Positions 1-13,700 of a stretch of 64,000 bases of DNA are shown in pieces. The notes beneath the pieces are model-generated. The model was given only the letters and a program-made list of their open reading frames with translations, was not told where the DNA came from and did no database searches. The DNA comes from Enoplolaimus lenunculus (taxonomy: Eukaryota > Nematoda > Enoplea > Enoplida > Thoracostomopsidae), in NCBI GenBank assembly GCA_030248215.1, contig JASANG010002476.1:1-64000 (forward strand). The letters are read 5' to 3'. The translations under genes were made by a program, and so were the position numbers. Each line of letters begins with the position of its first letter. Within the stretch, counting starts at the first letter, position 1.

Positions 1-113
1 CCTATATATACTTTAATGTGTGATTAATCGTGGTTGCGTGAGTTCGATTTTGCGACTATCGCCGGATATGCTTTTACGAACCTTTACTGGTTGTAGCAAA
101 ACTCAGTCATATA

Positions 114-171
114 ATGAATTCGCTCACTTTACTTCTACTTGTTTTGTGCGTGCTCGATATTGTGGAATTCG
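114..171 (+). CDS. sdk: sdk exon 1: start codon and signal peptide
   Basis: The ATG at 114 opens 19 codons plus one base, reading MNSLTLLLLVLCVLDIVEF. This is a classic secretory signal: short polar start, then a leucine/valine-rich core. The donor GT is at 172-173 (phase 1). The split codon joins TG at 298-299 and keeps the frame of Ig1. The frame after 171 closes at a stop near 242, so the exon cannot simply read through. This start is preferred because it gives a secreted N-terminus and correct splicing. The true 5' UTR and promoter were not identified in bases 1-113. Confidence 0.8.
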
Positions 172-3100
172 GTAATAATTTGTTATTTATTCCTTATTGT
201 AACCTTTCTGTAATAGATAAGCCACTTGCACCAATAATTTGACGCACGAAGTTTGTCTTGAACACTTTTTGTTGCTGATGTATGTTGTTTATTTTAGTGC
301 ATTCTGATTTTCGAACACGAGGAAACGGAGCGGAAGCGTTTTTACCATTAGGGAACGCTCCTCCGCTAATTGTCGAAAATCCGCCGCAGCACCTGACAAT
401 AGCGGAAGGCGCAACGCTTCGATTGCAATGTCGTGCAGATGGGACACCTACACCACGCTATCGTTGGCTTAAAAACGGGGCATATATTTCTCCATCATCG
501 TCTGATGGCCGCTTGACAGTAAACGCGATGCAACGCACGGATGCCGCTGTTTATCGATGTTTGGCTAAAAACGCAAATGGTGCTGAGTTGTCACAAGCGT
601 CTAATGTCAGCGTCGCATGTAAGTTTGCTTGGAATGTGTTAATAAAATTATATTAAAATGCAATTGCATATGCTTTATCCCTGGTTCGACTAAGTTCATC
701 AACAAGTGAAGGAGATCTTCAGCAAGTACGTGTGTACTTATGTGCTGCTTTTGACTCCACACAGCTATTTCAGATCTATCCCATTTTCTCAATCCGGGTT
801 CCGGTATTCATAATCACTTGGACGCTTTGACAGGATCGTCTGCTATACTCGTACCTCCGGTTCTTGATGCGTTTCCACTGACCGATGTCAGATGGCAATG
901 GTCATTCAATGGTGCTGTGGTAAGTGATCTGTCTCAGAGCGCTAAATCCTAAATGATACGTATGTGTGTATACACGTTTGTATTAATCGTAAAATGTGTT
1001 AAAAAGCACCATTAAAATGTTACATACGCATTTGTTGTTTTTGCCTTCATTGTTAATCAGTGGTCAGGGTGCAACTGGAATTCCGGTTCCGGCAATTTTT
1101 GACCTTTATGAATTTTTACTTGAATTAAAATTTCCAGTATTAAATTTTGGTCGGTGCAAATTAAAATATTTTTCTAAAAATGACGATTAAAATCAAGTAG
1201 ACTTCATTCGTATAGTATATAAACATTGACAATCGCCGAACATAAACCGTCGAAAGTAGATTGTGCTTCCTTGGATTATGAAAATCCAAAATACTTCAGA
1301 TAAAGTGAATATCTATCTCCTAAAAAGGGTTATTTACCCAATTGCAAAAAAAGAAAATTAAAACGAAGTTTGCGGTGTCATGTATTTTTCAAATTCCGGT
1401 TCCGGTAAATTGTAATTCCGGTTGCATCCTGCCTGTGGTGTATATACAAATTTAATGATTCAGCTAAACGCAAATTTTGCGCAATAAAGTATTCCCGAAA
1501 CGCTGCTTATATACTAAATACTGCTGATACGTAGTATCATGTATATTGTACCCAAGACAATCATCGTACACCTCTTCAAATATAGAATGTCAATTATCAT
1601 ACAACCTCAAATAACATGCGCGTTCGAACTCACAGAGTTCTTTGAAACCGATCTACGTATTGGTACTAGATTTTAGATTTATTCGAACCAAACACACTTC
1701 ATTTCGTCACGCGGTGAACTTGTGATCGTTAATGTACAGCCAGTAGCCACTGGCGTGTATGTGGTTCGGGCATATCATACAGCTCTTAGTCGAGAGGTTG
1801 TCGGGCCAGAAATTTTGCTCAATGTTCGCGATGTCACTTCAACTGAAGGTGGTAAGTTGATGATAATTTCTGTTTGTGATATGTTCGTTGCGTCAAAACC
1901 TCAAAAAACTGTAAGCGTGTGCGTAGGCAGGTCTTCAATTTAATAGTCTCGGGGGATCGTTTGAAGAGCTGAGACTGAAATATCAGAACTGAGGTTTTGC
2001 TTTTTTGCTCAACGTTTAATGTAATTTCGTCTCGCTTCTCGCTTTATATCCGAAACCACCCATCCGTGACATTTTCTAACCGTAACAACAGCACGATACA
2101 TACGTACAATTCTTGTCGAATATTCATTGTTTTTTCAATAATATATATCTCTTTTTCTCATTCAGATTATGTCCAACTGAATAGCTGATTGATTCATATT
2201 GATTCGCTGATACATTTTGGATTGCAGTTGTGTTTTATGTCTGAGTGAATATATAAAAATTGGTAGTATGGAAATCTGGAATTTCTATATCAGGGTTCGA
2301 CCGGTTACAAAAAATACCAGATGTTGTAGTTTTGTTTTTACAAGAATCTTAGTATTAAGCAGGCTTCTTCTAGTCCATATTTTTGTCATTTCGATCAAAG
2401 TTCACAGCGACACATTATGATTTTGGTCATAAATAATAGTGTAATATAGGTTATATCATACGTTTAGATAAAAAATCGGTATCCGGCTCCTGTATTCTAC
2501 GTTGCCGATACAGATGTGTCGGTGCTAAAATTTTTGCCGATACTGATGTCAATTGTAATTTGCAAAACTGATGCCAATTTTAATTATAAATTTTGCCGGT
2601 ACCTATGCTGATTTCAATTCTGATCCATTATATTCAAAGAAACTTTGGGTTTGCTATATACATTGCACCATTATAAACGTTAAGACTTAAACCGTCATTT
2701 TGTTTTTCAAACATAAACGCAGGATACACATCACATTTTCTTGATCAAACGCAATGATATACGCAACCAAGTGAAATTGACAGCAATCCATCTCACTACT
2801 AAGGGCAAAAAGTATCGGCAAAAAAATCGATAATATTTTTCAGTGCCGATACCGATACTCACGAAAAGTGTGTCTATATTTCTGATGCGGATGCGGTTGC
2901 CGACTGCCGATTAATCGGTATATCCCTAACATTACGTCATTATAAATAATGCCATGTCTTAAACACTAGCCACCATGAACGATTATAATTTAATGAGAAC
3001 GGTTCATTTAAAGTATTTTATTCAAACACAAACGCACGAGAGATATCAGCTTCAATAATCAACCGCACTGATACGTGCCAACAAGTCAATTGGATAGCAT

Positions 3101-6100
3101 TCCTGCTCCCTATGTAATGCTAAAAGGTTTGGTAAACATTCAGCAATCTTTTTACAGTCCGACGCCGATACTGGCGAAAAGTGCCGATATTACCGATGTG
3201 AGCCGGATATTAAAGTATCCGGCTCCGGATGAGTGGAATGTCTGGTGAATGTCTGGTCGTTTCTTATTGTAAAAAGAACGCTTAGCTGTCGTGTTGCATT
3301 AATATATTTCGTGTCTGTGGTTCTACAATGCACATTCATACAGCAGTGGATTCTGCTACAACTACAATATTATTAAAAGTATAGATAGCTGACTTCGATT
3401 GTTTTATTAAAGTTTACTCTTCATCTTTCAATGGTGATATTAAGTTACAAAATGTGTGATATTTAATATGTACGCAGTGCGTCACATATCTGTGTATACT
3501 GAAGACTGGATGATGCGCTATCAGTATTTGAAAAAAACGTGATTAAGGCACAGCCGAAACTACTCGGTGGGAGCGTATGAGAGCATCGTCTTGTCTGCAA
3601 AGGATGTCTTCGCTACCTGACAGAAAAGTGGTCCACATAATTAAAACAGTTCAATGGTAAAGAAAACTTTTCTTGCCAATAATTCTAGAAATCAAGTTGT
3701 CCCTTTTATTAACAATAACTCGTAGAGTGAAATGAAGGCGTAAAATAAAGATGCTACAATACTGCAGTAGTCGTTATGCAGTTGTCTTGTAACACCAGTC
3801 GTAGTGGGACTACATTTATTGAGCGAAGCTCGAACACACGTAATCAATTAAGGTAATATGCAAATTAGTTATTAGCTAACTATTCATTTATCAGTTTTCG
3901 AGGCTTTTAAGGAATTTCATCAGATTCCTCGCACCCAAAAACCCTTCAGCCACCCTAATAATTATTAGAATAATTTTATAAAGTCCTAATTTTGTCTCGT
4001 CAATTAAGCAAATATGCAAATTAGCTATAAGCTAACTATTCAATTATCGGTTTTGGAGGTTTGTAAACAATTTATTCAGATTCCTCGCACCCAAAAACCT
4101 TCAGTAAACCCTAATAATTATTGAAATAATTTAAATAGTCCTAATTTTGCCTTGTCAATTAAGCAATATGCAAATAAGCCATTAGCTAACTATTCAGTTA
4201 TCGGTTTTGGATGTTTGTAAACAATTTATTCAAATTCCTCGCACCTAAAAACCCTTTATTGCTGAAATTATATTGCTTTTAACCTTAATAATTAGTGAAA
4301 TATTGTAAAAAGTCCTAATTTAGGCTTATAAACTATGTTAATATGCAAATTATCTATTAGCTAACTGCTCAATTATCGATTTTGGAGGTTTGTAAACAGT
4401 CTACGCAGGTTCCTCGCACCCAAAAACTCTATAACGCTAAAATTAGAATGTTTCTAACTGTAATAATTAGAGAAATATTGTGGAAAGTCCTAATTTAGGC
4501 TTAAATAATTATGCAAATTAGCCTGTAGCTAATAAACGGCTTAAAATTTTAATACCCCAATGCGAGGTTAACACCCCAGTATAATTGGCTTTCAAGCAAA
4601 AAAAGTTTATTGAAATCGGTTCAGCCGTTCATGAGATTCTTTTCGGACGGACAGACGGACAGACGGACAGACGGACAGACGGACAGACGGACGGACGGAC
4701 ATCCACCTTTCGACCCCCAAGTACAAAACATAAAACGCTTCGCGAAACTCCGAGCTTCGCTCGGAGTTTCGCTTCGCTCAATTAAAAATAGATTACGCGG
4801 CGGTAAGTTGTAGTAGGTGTTTTTGCGTCTATTTACGCTGTTCGTGCGCTCGAAGGATGTTGACATGGTATGGTGACTAATATATGTACGTTACACAGTA
4901 TATTAATACATAGACATAGATAATATATGTATTTTTTCTGTATTTGTGATATATATACGTGTGTTTGTGCGCTATATAGGGGTATATACACGAGGGAGGG
5001 GATAGGGGAATATATACCCACCTGTCGTTTTTGGATAGACGATTTACCGCCTTTAAAAAAGGTCGAGTTGTGATTTGTTTGAACTAAACTTGTTGAAGAA
5101 TTATGTCGTCAGCTCCGGATTTCTCAGGAAACGGAAGAATATGCATAAACGTTTTTGCCGATTGTTCGACGGTAAACTTTTACCATTTAAGCTGTTGAAA
5201 CCTTTGCAATGACACTTTAAACAACATATTTATCAGGTGTCACATAATATTTATATAAACATTTCGGACCAGAACGGATCGGTGCGCAGCGGTGGTGATG
5301 CTGGACCAGGCATGGAGCGGGACAGTTCAGACATTCAGTGGACTGGACCGTTGATAAATTTCGGACCAGTCCGGTTCGGTCCACCGACCATCCACCATCA
5401 CTAGTTGTCATGCGCGAGACAATATGTGTAGGGTTGACAACCTTGTGCATAAATTTCTTAGCACACCCCAAAATATCCAGCATTGAGCCTTAAGTGATCG
5501 TTAGCGTATCTTGTGTGCAGAGCGGTTAGCCAAGGAAATGATTTAGGGGTCAAAACACCGTCTGCAATTTTCGTAAATGGGGGTTATTAAGATACTTTGT
5601 TAGTTTGTAAAACCACAGTTTCGACAAATTCTTATTGAACGTAACACAAACATCCCTCTTTTTTCCGAATTGCTGGCTACGGTCGTCATGCTGAAAGTGT
5701 ACGTACGTATTTATTTGTCTACGAGATTTTGAATGCATAACAAAATTAACTGTTATTACTATATACTTATTTACAAGCCGCAGTGTTCGTTTCGAAATCC
5801 CATCTGTTCTGATGAATTATGATATATTAACAATCTGTATTTGGAAGAAATTGAACTGCGTATACTCAGATTTCATAAAAGTACATTAATTCTGTTTTTT
5901 TGCGAACGATAATCCTTAGTAGGCGTCGAGAAGTTATCTATGAATGAATGAGTACGAAGAGGATGCTTTTGATACAAGAGTTACACTGTAAATGTATAGG
6001 ATGCGTCCATATAGTATTGTGTGATAAGTAACGTACTACAGGGGTACGGAAGGTGTAAGTAATGTGCAAGAGTAGCGAGTGTGTCATGAAATACGATGAA

Positions 6101-9100
6101 AGATTCAAATTTGGATAGTGTAAACAGCGAAAGTGACAATTGATTGTGATACCGCGATTAAAATTGTAAATCCGGCTGATATATTACAAGACCGGAAACG
6201 GATGTCAAGTTTTGATTGGAACCGTAGCTGTAATGTTGTGAACGTGCGTGCTTATGAGGGTCACTAATATTGCTAATATTATTATGCAGCTATAATATAT
6301 ACATTTTATACATTTTATTCGGTACAATAATAAACCGAAACAAGAAAGTAACAAAACAAAATTAGTAACAAAACACAATAAGACACAGAAAACGCATATT
6401 AAGTAGTACCTACCTACCTACGATAGTAGCTGTTTAACAATGCCATAACAGCCACGAAGTAACCGTAAACGAGAATGATGTAAGCGGCAAATGTACCAGG
6501 GAAATTTGACTATTATGCAAATGAACCTAAAAACATGCAAATAAGCCGTTCCTACATACGTATCCGGTCGGATGGAGAAGTTGTGGAACTTTGAGTCGTA
6601 TGCCAGCTAAGTTGTCGTTGTTATTTAATGCGCCATTCACAACTATTTGTCGTAGATATCGATATATAAATGTGAACTTTGTGTTAACCTCATCTTGAAC
6701 CTGGCAGTAACGGAGAAATTAGAGTTAGGGTGGGGGCTAACGAGTGTACATTTTAAAACATACACACACGAGGTCAGCCGGAAAATGTACAAATCGGTGG
6801 CAGTCACATGAAAGATTATATTGTGAACGGCACCTTGTTGCAAAAATAACAATTAAAATTGATTAATATGATATTTTTGTTTGCTGTAATTTATGACTTG
6901 GTTGCTCGTAGGTGCAACCGGATACAACAAAAATACCGGTTCCGGGTGGACAGTTGCGGCCGCTTAAAATATTGGAGCTGGCTGTCTATTTTTTGTCAGA
7001 GCCGGATATCCGGTTGTGTCCTGATTTTAATATTCGTTATTCACGTTGAGGTCAGGGTGCAACCGGAATATGTAACAATTTACCGAAGCCGGAATTTGAA
7101 AAAATTACCGGAAACGGAACCGGAAAATGAAAAATACACGCCACCGAAAAATTCATTTTAATTTTCTTTGTTGCATTATTATTGGTGAAATAACCCTTAT
7201 TGGATACATGTATTCAGTTTATATGCTGTATTTTTGATTTTCATAATCCACGGAAGCGAAACGTACCTTCGATGGTTTATTTTCGGCGATTGTCAAGGCG
7301 GTTATATACTATACGAATGAAACTGTTTAATTATTATCGTTATTTTCTAGTAAAATATCGTACTTTCCATCTACCAAATTTTAATACTGAAATTTTTAAT
7401 TCCCTTAAAAATCTACTGGAACCGAAAGGTAAAAAAAGCCCGAACCGGAATTCCGGTTGCACCCTGGTTGAGGTATATTATACGTAAATATTGCATGTCA
7501 CAAACTACTGCAGTTATTAAAGCGATTAATTTTGCTAATTGTTTCAACGTGTGAGCAAATGTTTTTGTTATTTAACTCGCGTGTATGATGAGTGTCACTT
7601 TCACCTGACGCATAACCTGAAAATATACGTGCGTTCGGTGTAATTGTAAGACTCGAAATGATTCATAAAATATTGTAACTGGTTGAAGTGGCCTCGTAGG
7701 CCTGGTGGTACGTCTGGTGGGCTGGTTTGGTGCCTCGCTAGTATATAAATGAATTATAGAGTGCATATAAATAATTGATAGAGTGCGTTGCATATGACTA
7801 CTGGTGCTGGATATTAAAAAATAGCAGTCAAGCAAGTAACATGAAATTGTACTGGGTGCAACCAGAATTACGGGTAAAAAACGCTACTTACCGTACATCA
7901 TTACACTATAAAGTGTACAATGAGCAACGATACAAATCTGTGCAAGCGCTACAGACAGGGTGCAACCGGAATTCCTGGTTCCGGTAGGGAAATTCAGTAT
8001 TTTTCACTATCCGGTTCCGGTGAAAAATCCGGGTATTTTTTCACCGCTAATTTTCCCGTATTTTCGGTATTGAAAATTTTTCTCATTCGAAAATTTAAGA
8101 AAAATTGGCATATTATTTATTCTAACTTATTTTTCTAAATTTCTCTGAGCGTGTATTGTCAAAGGTTTCAATTTGTGCCTTACTATATACATTTGTTATC
8201 TTACGTTTCCAGGTACTGCATTTGATTCAGAAGTTTGGCTTCCTAAACGGTGTGTTTACACAGTTAAAAGCGATAAAATAGATAAAATAGCGTTAAATAT
8301 TAATTTTTCGGTAACAAGTAATTTCTGTTTTCCGGCTGCCGTTCAGGTTCCGGTATTTTATTGGCTTTCCGGTTCCGGTATTTTATAATTCTGGTTGCAC
8401 CCTGGTTGGTATTTCATGTTGCTTGCTGTTTGGAAAAGTTATTATCTCTGTATTAAGTAACTGTTTATATTCGTTGAAAAGATGAATAGATTTCAATCGA
8501 ATTGGATACAGCATCAGGCAACTGGTACTGATAATGATTAGGAATGAAATTTAAAAAATAGTTAACCGCAAAATCGTTGAAATTACTGTTTCTACGGTTC
8601 GGAAAAGTTCAAAGAGGAAAAGTAGGAAGGAATCAGGGCAAAGGTACGGAATATCGACCCCCCTAGGATTTCATTAAAAACCACCCTATCCGACATAGTT
8701 TTATCCGCTGAGTTCAAAAATGTCATCCGCATCTCTGCACGACGTCCGGTTCTTTAGTTATGGTAACCGGAATTTCCGCCTATTTAATACACACACTACA
8801 CAATACTGAACGCACTTAACTGTACATATGTATATGTACAGCACATAGCTGTAGTATATCTACAGAAAATCAAGTTTGTTTAGTGGTTAGCTATTGGCTT
8901 GATCGGTTAAACGTTTGGTTTTCCGAACCTTTAGCACCTGTTGGGTCAAGGGATCGATTCCATCCTGAGAATAAGTTTTTCTCAATTTTTTTCTTTATTT
9001 TGCAACACCCGGACCGCCAAATCGAAAAAGATCAGGCGAATTCAGTAGCTCCGTACTGCAAAGTTCCCTGAATCTGTTGTACCACTGAATGAGCGTAGCT

Positions 9101-10675
9101 TTTCGAATTGCGGACAAACTAGACGCATTGCACACAGGAGTTTTATGCGACCAGTAGAATAAAATGAGTAGCAAATTGTCTAAGCTAAGGTTCGAATTTT
9201 CAAACACAGATGCTGAACGTACAGAAGCTCGCGAGCGACACCGTGGACAACGCCAGACGTAACCATCATTAAATTCCTAAAATATAGAGGTTTCAGGCAT
9301 CAACCCTCGTAGGGAAGTTTCGCATTTTGTATTTTATCGTTTGGGCTACTCATGTAACGAATGTCACCTCTGATAGCAACCGTGAATCGCGACAGAACAG
9401 TAATTAAATAACATTGCGAGCGGAGCGAGCAAGATCCCGTACGAACTTCTAACAGTAGACAACATTATATACCGCCAAAATTGTAACTCTAAACCCAAAT
9501 TGCGCAAAAAACCAAATTTACTTCAGATTCTCCGATTCTTGAGCGAACCCGACAGCAAGTGCGTTGCTTTAGCACGTCAATTTCGGCAAGCATCTCGATA
9601 ACAGACCTTGTGTCACGTAAAATCAAATACAAATCGTCCATGGTTTCGATTCGGAAAACCTCGGGATAGCGCGGGAAAAAAGCCATTCTTAGCTAAGTGA
9701 ACAGAAATAGTGCCAAATCTACCATGGTCCTGATCACCATTGAAAACAATTGAAAAGCTATTTTTCTTTTCATTGCAAACGTCAAAGAAATCATGAAACA
9801 TATACTTCATTTTTTAATTGGAATCGTTTGAAATTGATATTTTATCTTTTTATTGCAATATAAGGCGATAAATCTTAAAATAAAGAAAAAAAATTGAGAA
9901 AAACTTATTCTCAGGATGGAATCGATCCCTTGACCCAACAGGTGCTAAAGGTTCGGAAAACCAAACGTTTAACCGATCAAGCCAATAGCTAACCACTAAA
10001 CAAACTTGATTTTCTGTAGATATACTACAGCTATGTGCTGTACATATACATATGTACAGTTAAGTGCGTTCAGTATTGTGTAGTGTGTGTATTAAATAGG
10101 CGGAAATTCCGGTTACCATAACTAAAGAACCGGACGTCGTGCAGAGATGCGGATGACATTTTTGAACTCAGCGGATAAAACTATGTCGGATAGGGTGGTT
10201 TTTAATGAAATCATAGGGGGGTCGATATTCCGTACCTTCGCCGGAATCAGGCCCGTAGCTAGCTCACCTTGCTAGGGGTAGGAAGGCTGAAAATTTTTCA
10301 GGAGGGGCATCTAAGGGTTTTCAATGAGTTACTAGCAAGATTGAAAACTTTCTAGGGGGCCCCCAAATTTTCCTGGGGAGGACTGAGCCCCCCTTGGCTA
10401 CGGGACCGGAAGGAATATAAATTTGGTGTTAGCGAGAATTGTCGAAGATGCATTCTGTGGTATATACGTAAAAGAATATGTATATATTAATTGGTTTTCA
10501 TAGCTTAGAAAAACTATTTTGTCGACGCAATGAACCGCAAAGATTGTCTTTGGAAATGACATAGAACATATATATATTTCAGGATTTATATATACATATT
10601 TATATATTGACACGTATATATACAATTATATATATTTATTTACATATAAATTTATATTTTTTCTGTATATATATC

Positions 10676-10710
<35 letters not shown>

Positions 10711-13700
10711 TTTCAAAGTTGCACCTAGTACGTAAAGTTGTTGTTAGTGATTGAATGCCAGGGGCAACTGCTGCAAGGTACGATTGAAAAACAACAGTCA
10801 GCACGGGCCGGGGCCGGAATGTGAGTGTGTCAGGAACGAACGCATGCATTGTATGACAGTTTGTGTATATTTGATTTGCTAAAAATAACATTTGAATACA
10901 TCCGTACGTACGTATATTGATTTCCTAAATTGATTTTAGTCGTGTGAAATGATTCTTCAACTGGCAACAAATATAGGTTTCTTGTGTCTGTCGCATGTGT
11001 CATGTTTGGATGGTAAATATGAACGCGGTGTTTTGTTTGCGAATGTTTGACATTGGGAGCTTGCGGAATAATACCAGCGGTTTAACCGGAATTCGTGGTC
11101 CGGTCGGAATTGCTGCAAAAATTCAATTCCTGTTCCTGCTCGTGTTCCTGTTCTGGCGTTCAAAGATGCAATAGCATCGGAATTTTTACGCTTTTTTCGG
11201 CAAATTATTCGCAATCATTTAAAGATTGGAAACTGTGTCGGTTAAAAATTGTTATTTCGAAATCAGTGTTTGTTGGTGTACGTAATTAGTTCGCTTTTGT
11301 TAATTAATAAACTGTTTCTGCTGTGTTTTTGCAAAAATTTGATGAAAAAATAGCTGAAATTTTTGGTTACGACAATTTTTGTGCTAGTTTGCTAAAATAT
11401 TCATCAGTAATTCGGCGATGAAAATTATTTTAAATTCCAGTTCCGATTCGTCTTGCGGTAAAAGTTAGTTCCTGGTGGAACCCTAATTAATGCCATACCG
11501 ATGCAACAGGTCAAGCCAACAGTAAAGTATGTGATTAAAGTTCAACTTGCAGTGTCTATTTAAAACTTTTGTGTATAAGTTCCCAAAACGATACCAGAAT
11601 TCTGAGTTTTCTAGCGTTCGATAAATTAGGAAAAATCTGAAAATGTCCATTACATATGAAGAATTTAATTCAGGCCTGTAGCCAGCTCAGCATATATACT
11701 TGAAGAGGCAAAAAGATTTAGGAACGGAGGGCATGCGACAGTTTCTTTCACTCGAAGCAAAGCAGACAGAACTGTTCTACAATGAAGCTAGGAGGTCTCC
11801 TCAGGTTTGGAGTTCGATTTAGGGTTGCGCTATACTTTTGTTGACGGGCGGAGTCGTCCTTCAGCCGTACGGCGCCGTCCTTCAGCCGTACGGCGCCGTC
11901 ATTCAGCCGTACGGCGCCGCAATTCAGCCGTACGGCGCCGCAATTCAGCCGTACGGCGCCGTCATTCAGCCGTACGGCGCCGTCATTCAGCCGTACGGCG
12001 CCGTCATTCAGCCGTACGGCGCCGTCCGTCACAGTGTGTTACCCGTGCGGTGCAGTCTGTCAAAGTGCGGTATCGTACGCAAATGACTCACATACTATGA
12101 CGTATTGTGACGGACGGCGCTGGACGTCAAGTATAGCGCAACCCTAACTTAGGTGTACGTAGCACGTGTGTGTAGATATTTGTTAAGTAATGAATCCACG
12201 ATTACGTAATAGCAGCATATATTTTTATAACTTAATGGATAATCGTTCGTGTATTTATTGCTTTACACGCTGTTAAATATATTTATTTACTTAGTTATTT
12301 TATTTATTGACTCACGATGTATACGTACTTATACGTGTATTTACTACTGGTTGCACGTTTTTTTATTATTATGATTATTATTTTTATTATTATTATGATT
12401 ATTATTATTTTTATTTTTATTAGTATATATTTTAAAATACTTATTGTACATATGCATGTGCGCTGGAATATGAATGATACAGAATGAGCACTTGGAAATA
12501 AGGTACGTAGTAAACTGTTGGCCGAAGTAGTTGTGAATGAACGAATATGATTCGATTAAAGGTGGGGTGCCGACATGGCAGAACATACGTAACTAAAACA
12601 TTAAGCGTTAAATTAATTCGTAAATCATTTAGCGGATCGTTCGTGCTTTCTTACGTAGGCAATGTTAATTGAAATGAGTTCGGATTGGAGGCAGATCCGA
12701 CGGTCCCGCTGTTGCTCCACGTCCTTATAGTTGTTGTCCGATCCTGCTGTAACTGATGATTGACTGAGGTTTGTTTATACTTGAAAATGTTTTCCGAAAT
12801 TTCGATCTATATGTGTATATATGTACGTTATAGTCATTGATAATGTATATACTGTATTACGTGCTGTATGTGAATATATTTAACAGATATGTGTTGTGTC
12901 CACAACGTGGTTTTTCAGGGTTATTTATATTGTATACCGTTCGTTGTATGTATACATACGTATTTTTATCAGCTGTACGTAAGATAAGTATAAATTTGTT
13001 TACTGCAGGGGCGGAGATGTAGAAAAAAATTAAAAACGTGGTTCACAGGTTACTCCATACCTGTGACAGAAAGGTGATTCCCTTGATCGATGCTGTGGTG
13101 GTGACAAACAGTGGCGGATCCAGGATCTCAAAATGGGGGGGGGGGCAAAATTTCACAAGTAATAAACTTACTTTTGACCACCCACACACAAACCACGAAC
13201 TATTGTCACAAAATTGCTAAGTATATAATTTTTGTCGAGATGATGTTGGGGGGGGGGGGGCACGGCCGGGGTGACCCCCTCATAGATCCGCTAATGGTGA
13301 CAAAGAGTGCTTTTGGATTTGATATTTGACTTAAGAGTTTGGTGCTATAATGCGAAACATGGGCGTTCACGGGTGCCCAGTATTCGTTTCGTTGCCTATT
13401 TTCGTCTCTGTACTGCGTTATTCGTATGTTGTTGTAGTTCGAGTAATTTTACTGTTGCAGTCTTGAGTGTAGGTCAAATAAAAGTCCATTCTTGTCGTGA
13501 TGACAGAAAGAGAGGGTGTTATCATCGGTGAGCATGTGGGTATTGGTAAAAGTTCGTATATATTGTATAGGAAAGGTATTGGAGTATAGATTGAAAAGTG
13601 GCCTATCGTACAGATCTCGACGAGCTGCGTTTAACGGTACTACTTTTATGACTGTGTCGCAGGCTAATCTGCTATTCAGGCGAATTACCTATTGGCTTAC

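Noticed and set aside
3815-4785. CRISPR-like array
   Set aside because: Units are 155-175 bp, diverged, AT-rich and in a eukaryotic intron; no short identical repeats with unique spacers.
4585-4866. Open frames on both strands reading Thr-Asp-Gly-Gln or Pro-Ser-Val-type repeats
   Set aside because: They are translations of the GACGGACA microsatellite in a repeat element; all frames stay open for this reason.
8638-10242. Autonomous Mutator transposase inside the long-TIR element
   Set aside because: The interior is under 0.9 kb and has no recognisable transposase or zinc-finger motif.
11748-12100. Three overlapping open frames of 82-97 codons with periodic peptides
   Set aside because: Produced by the 21-bp minisatellite, whose period is a multiple of three. 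No conserved start or domain.
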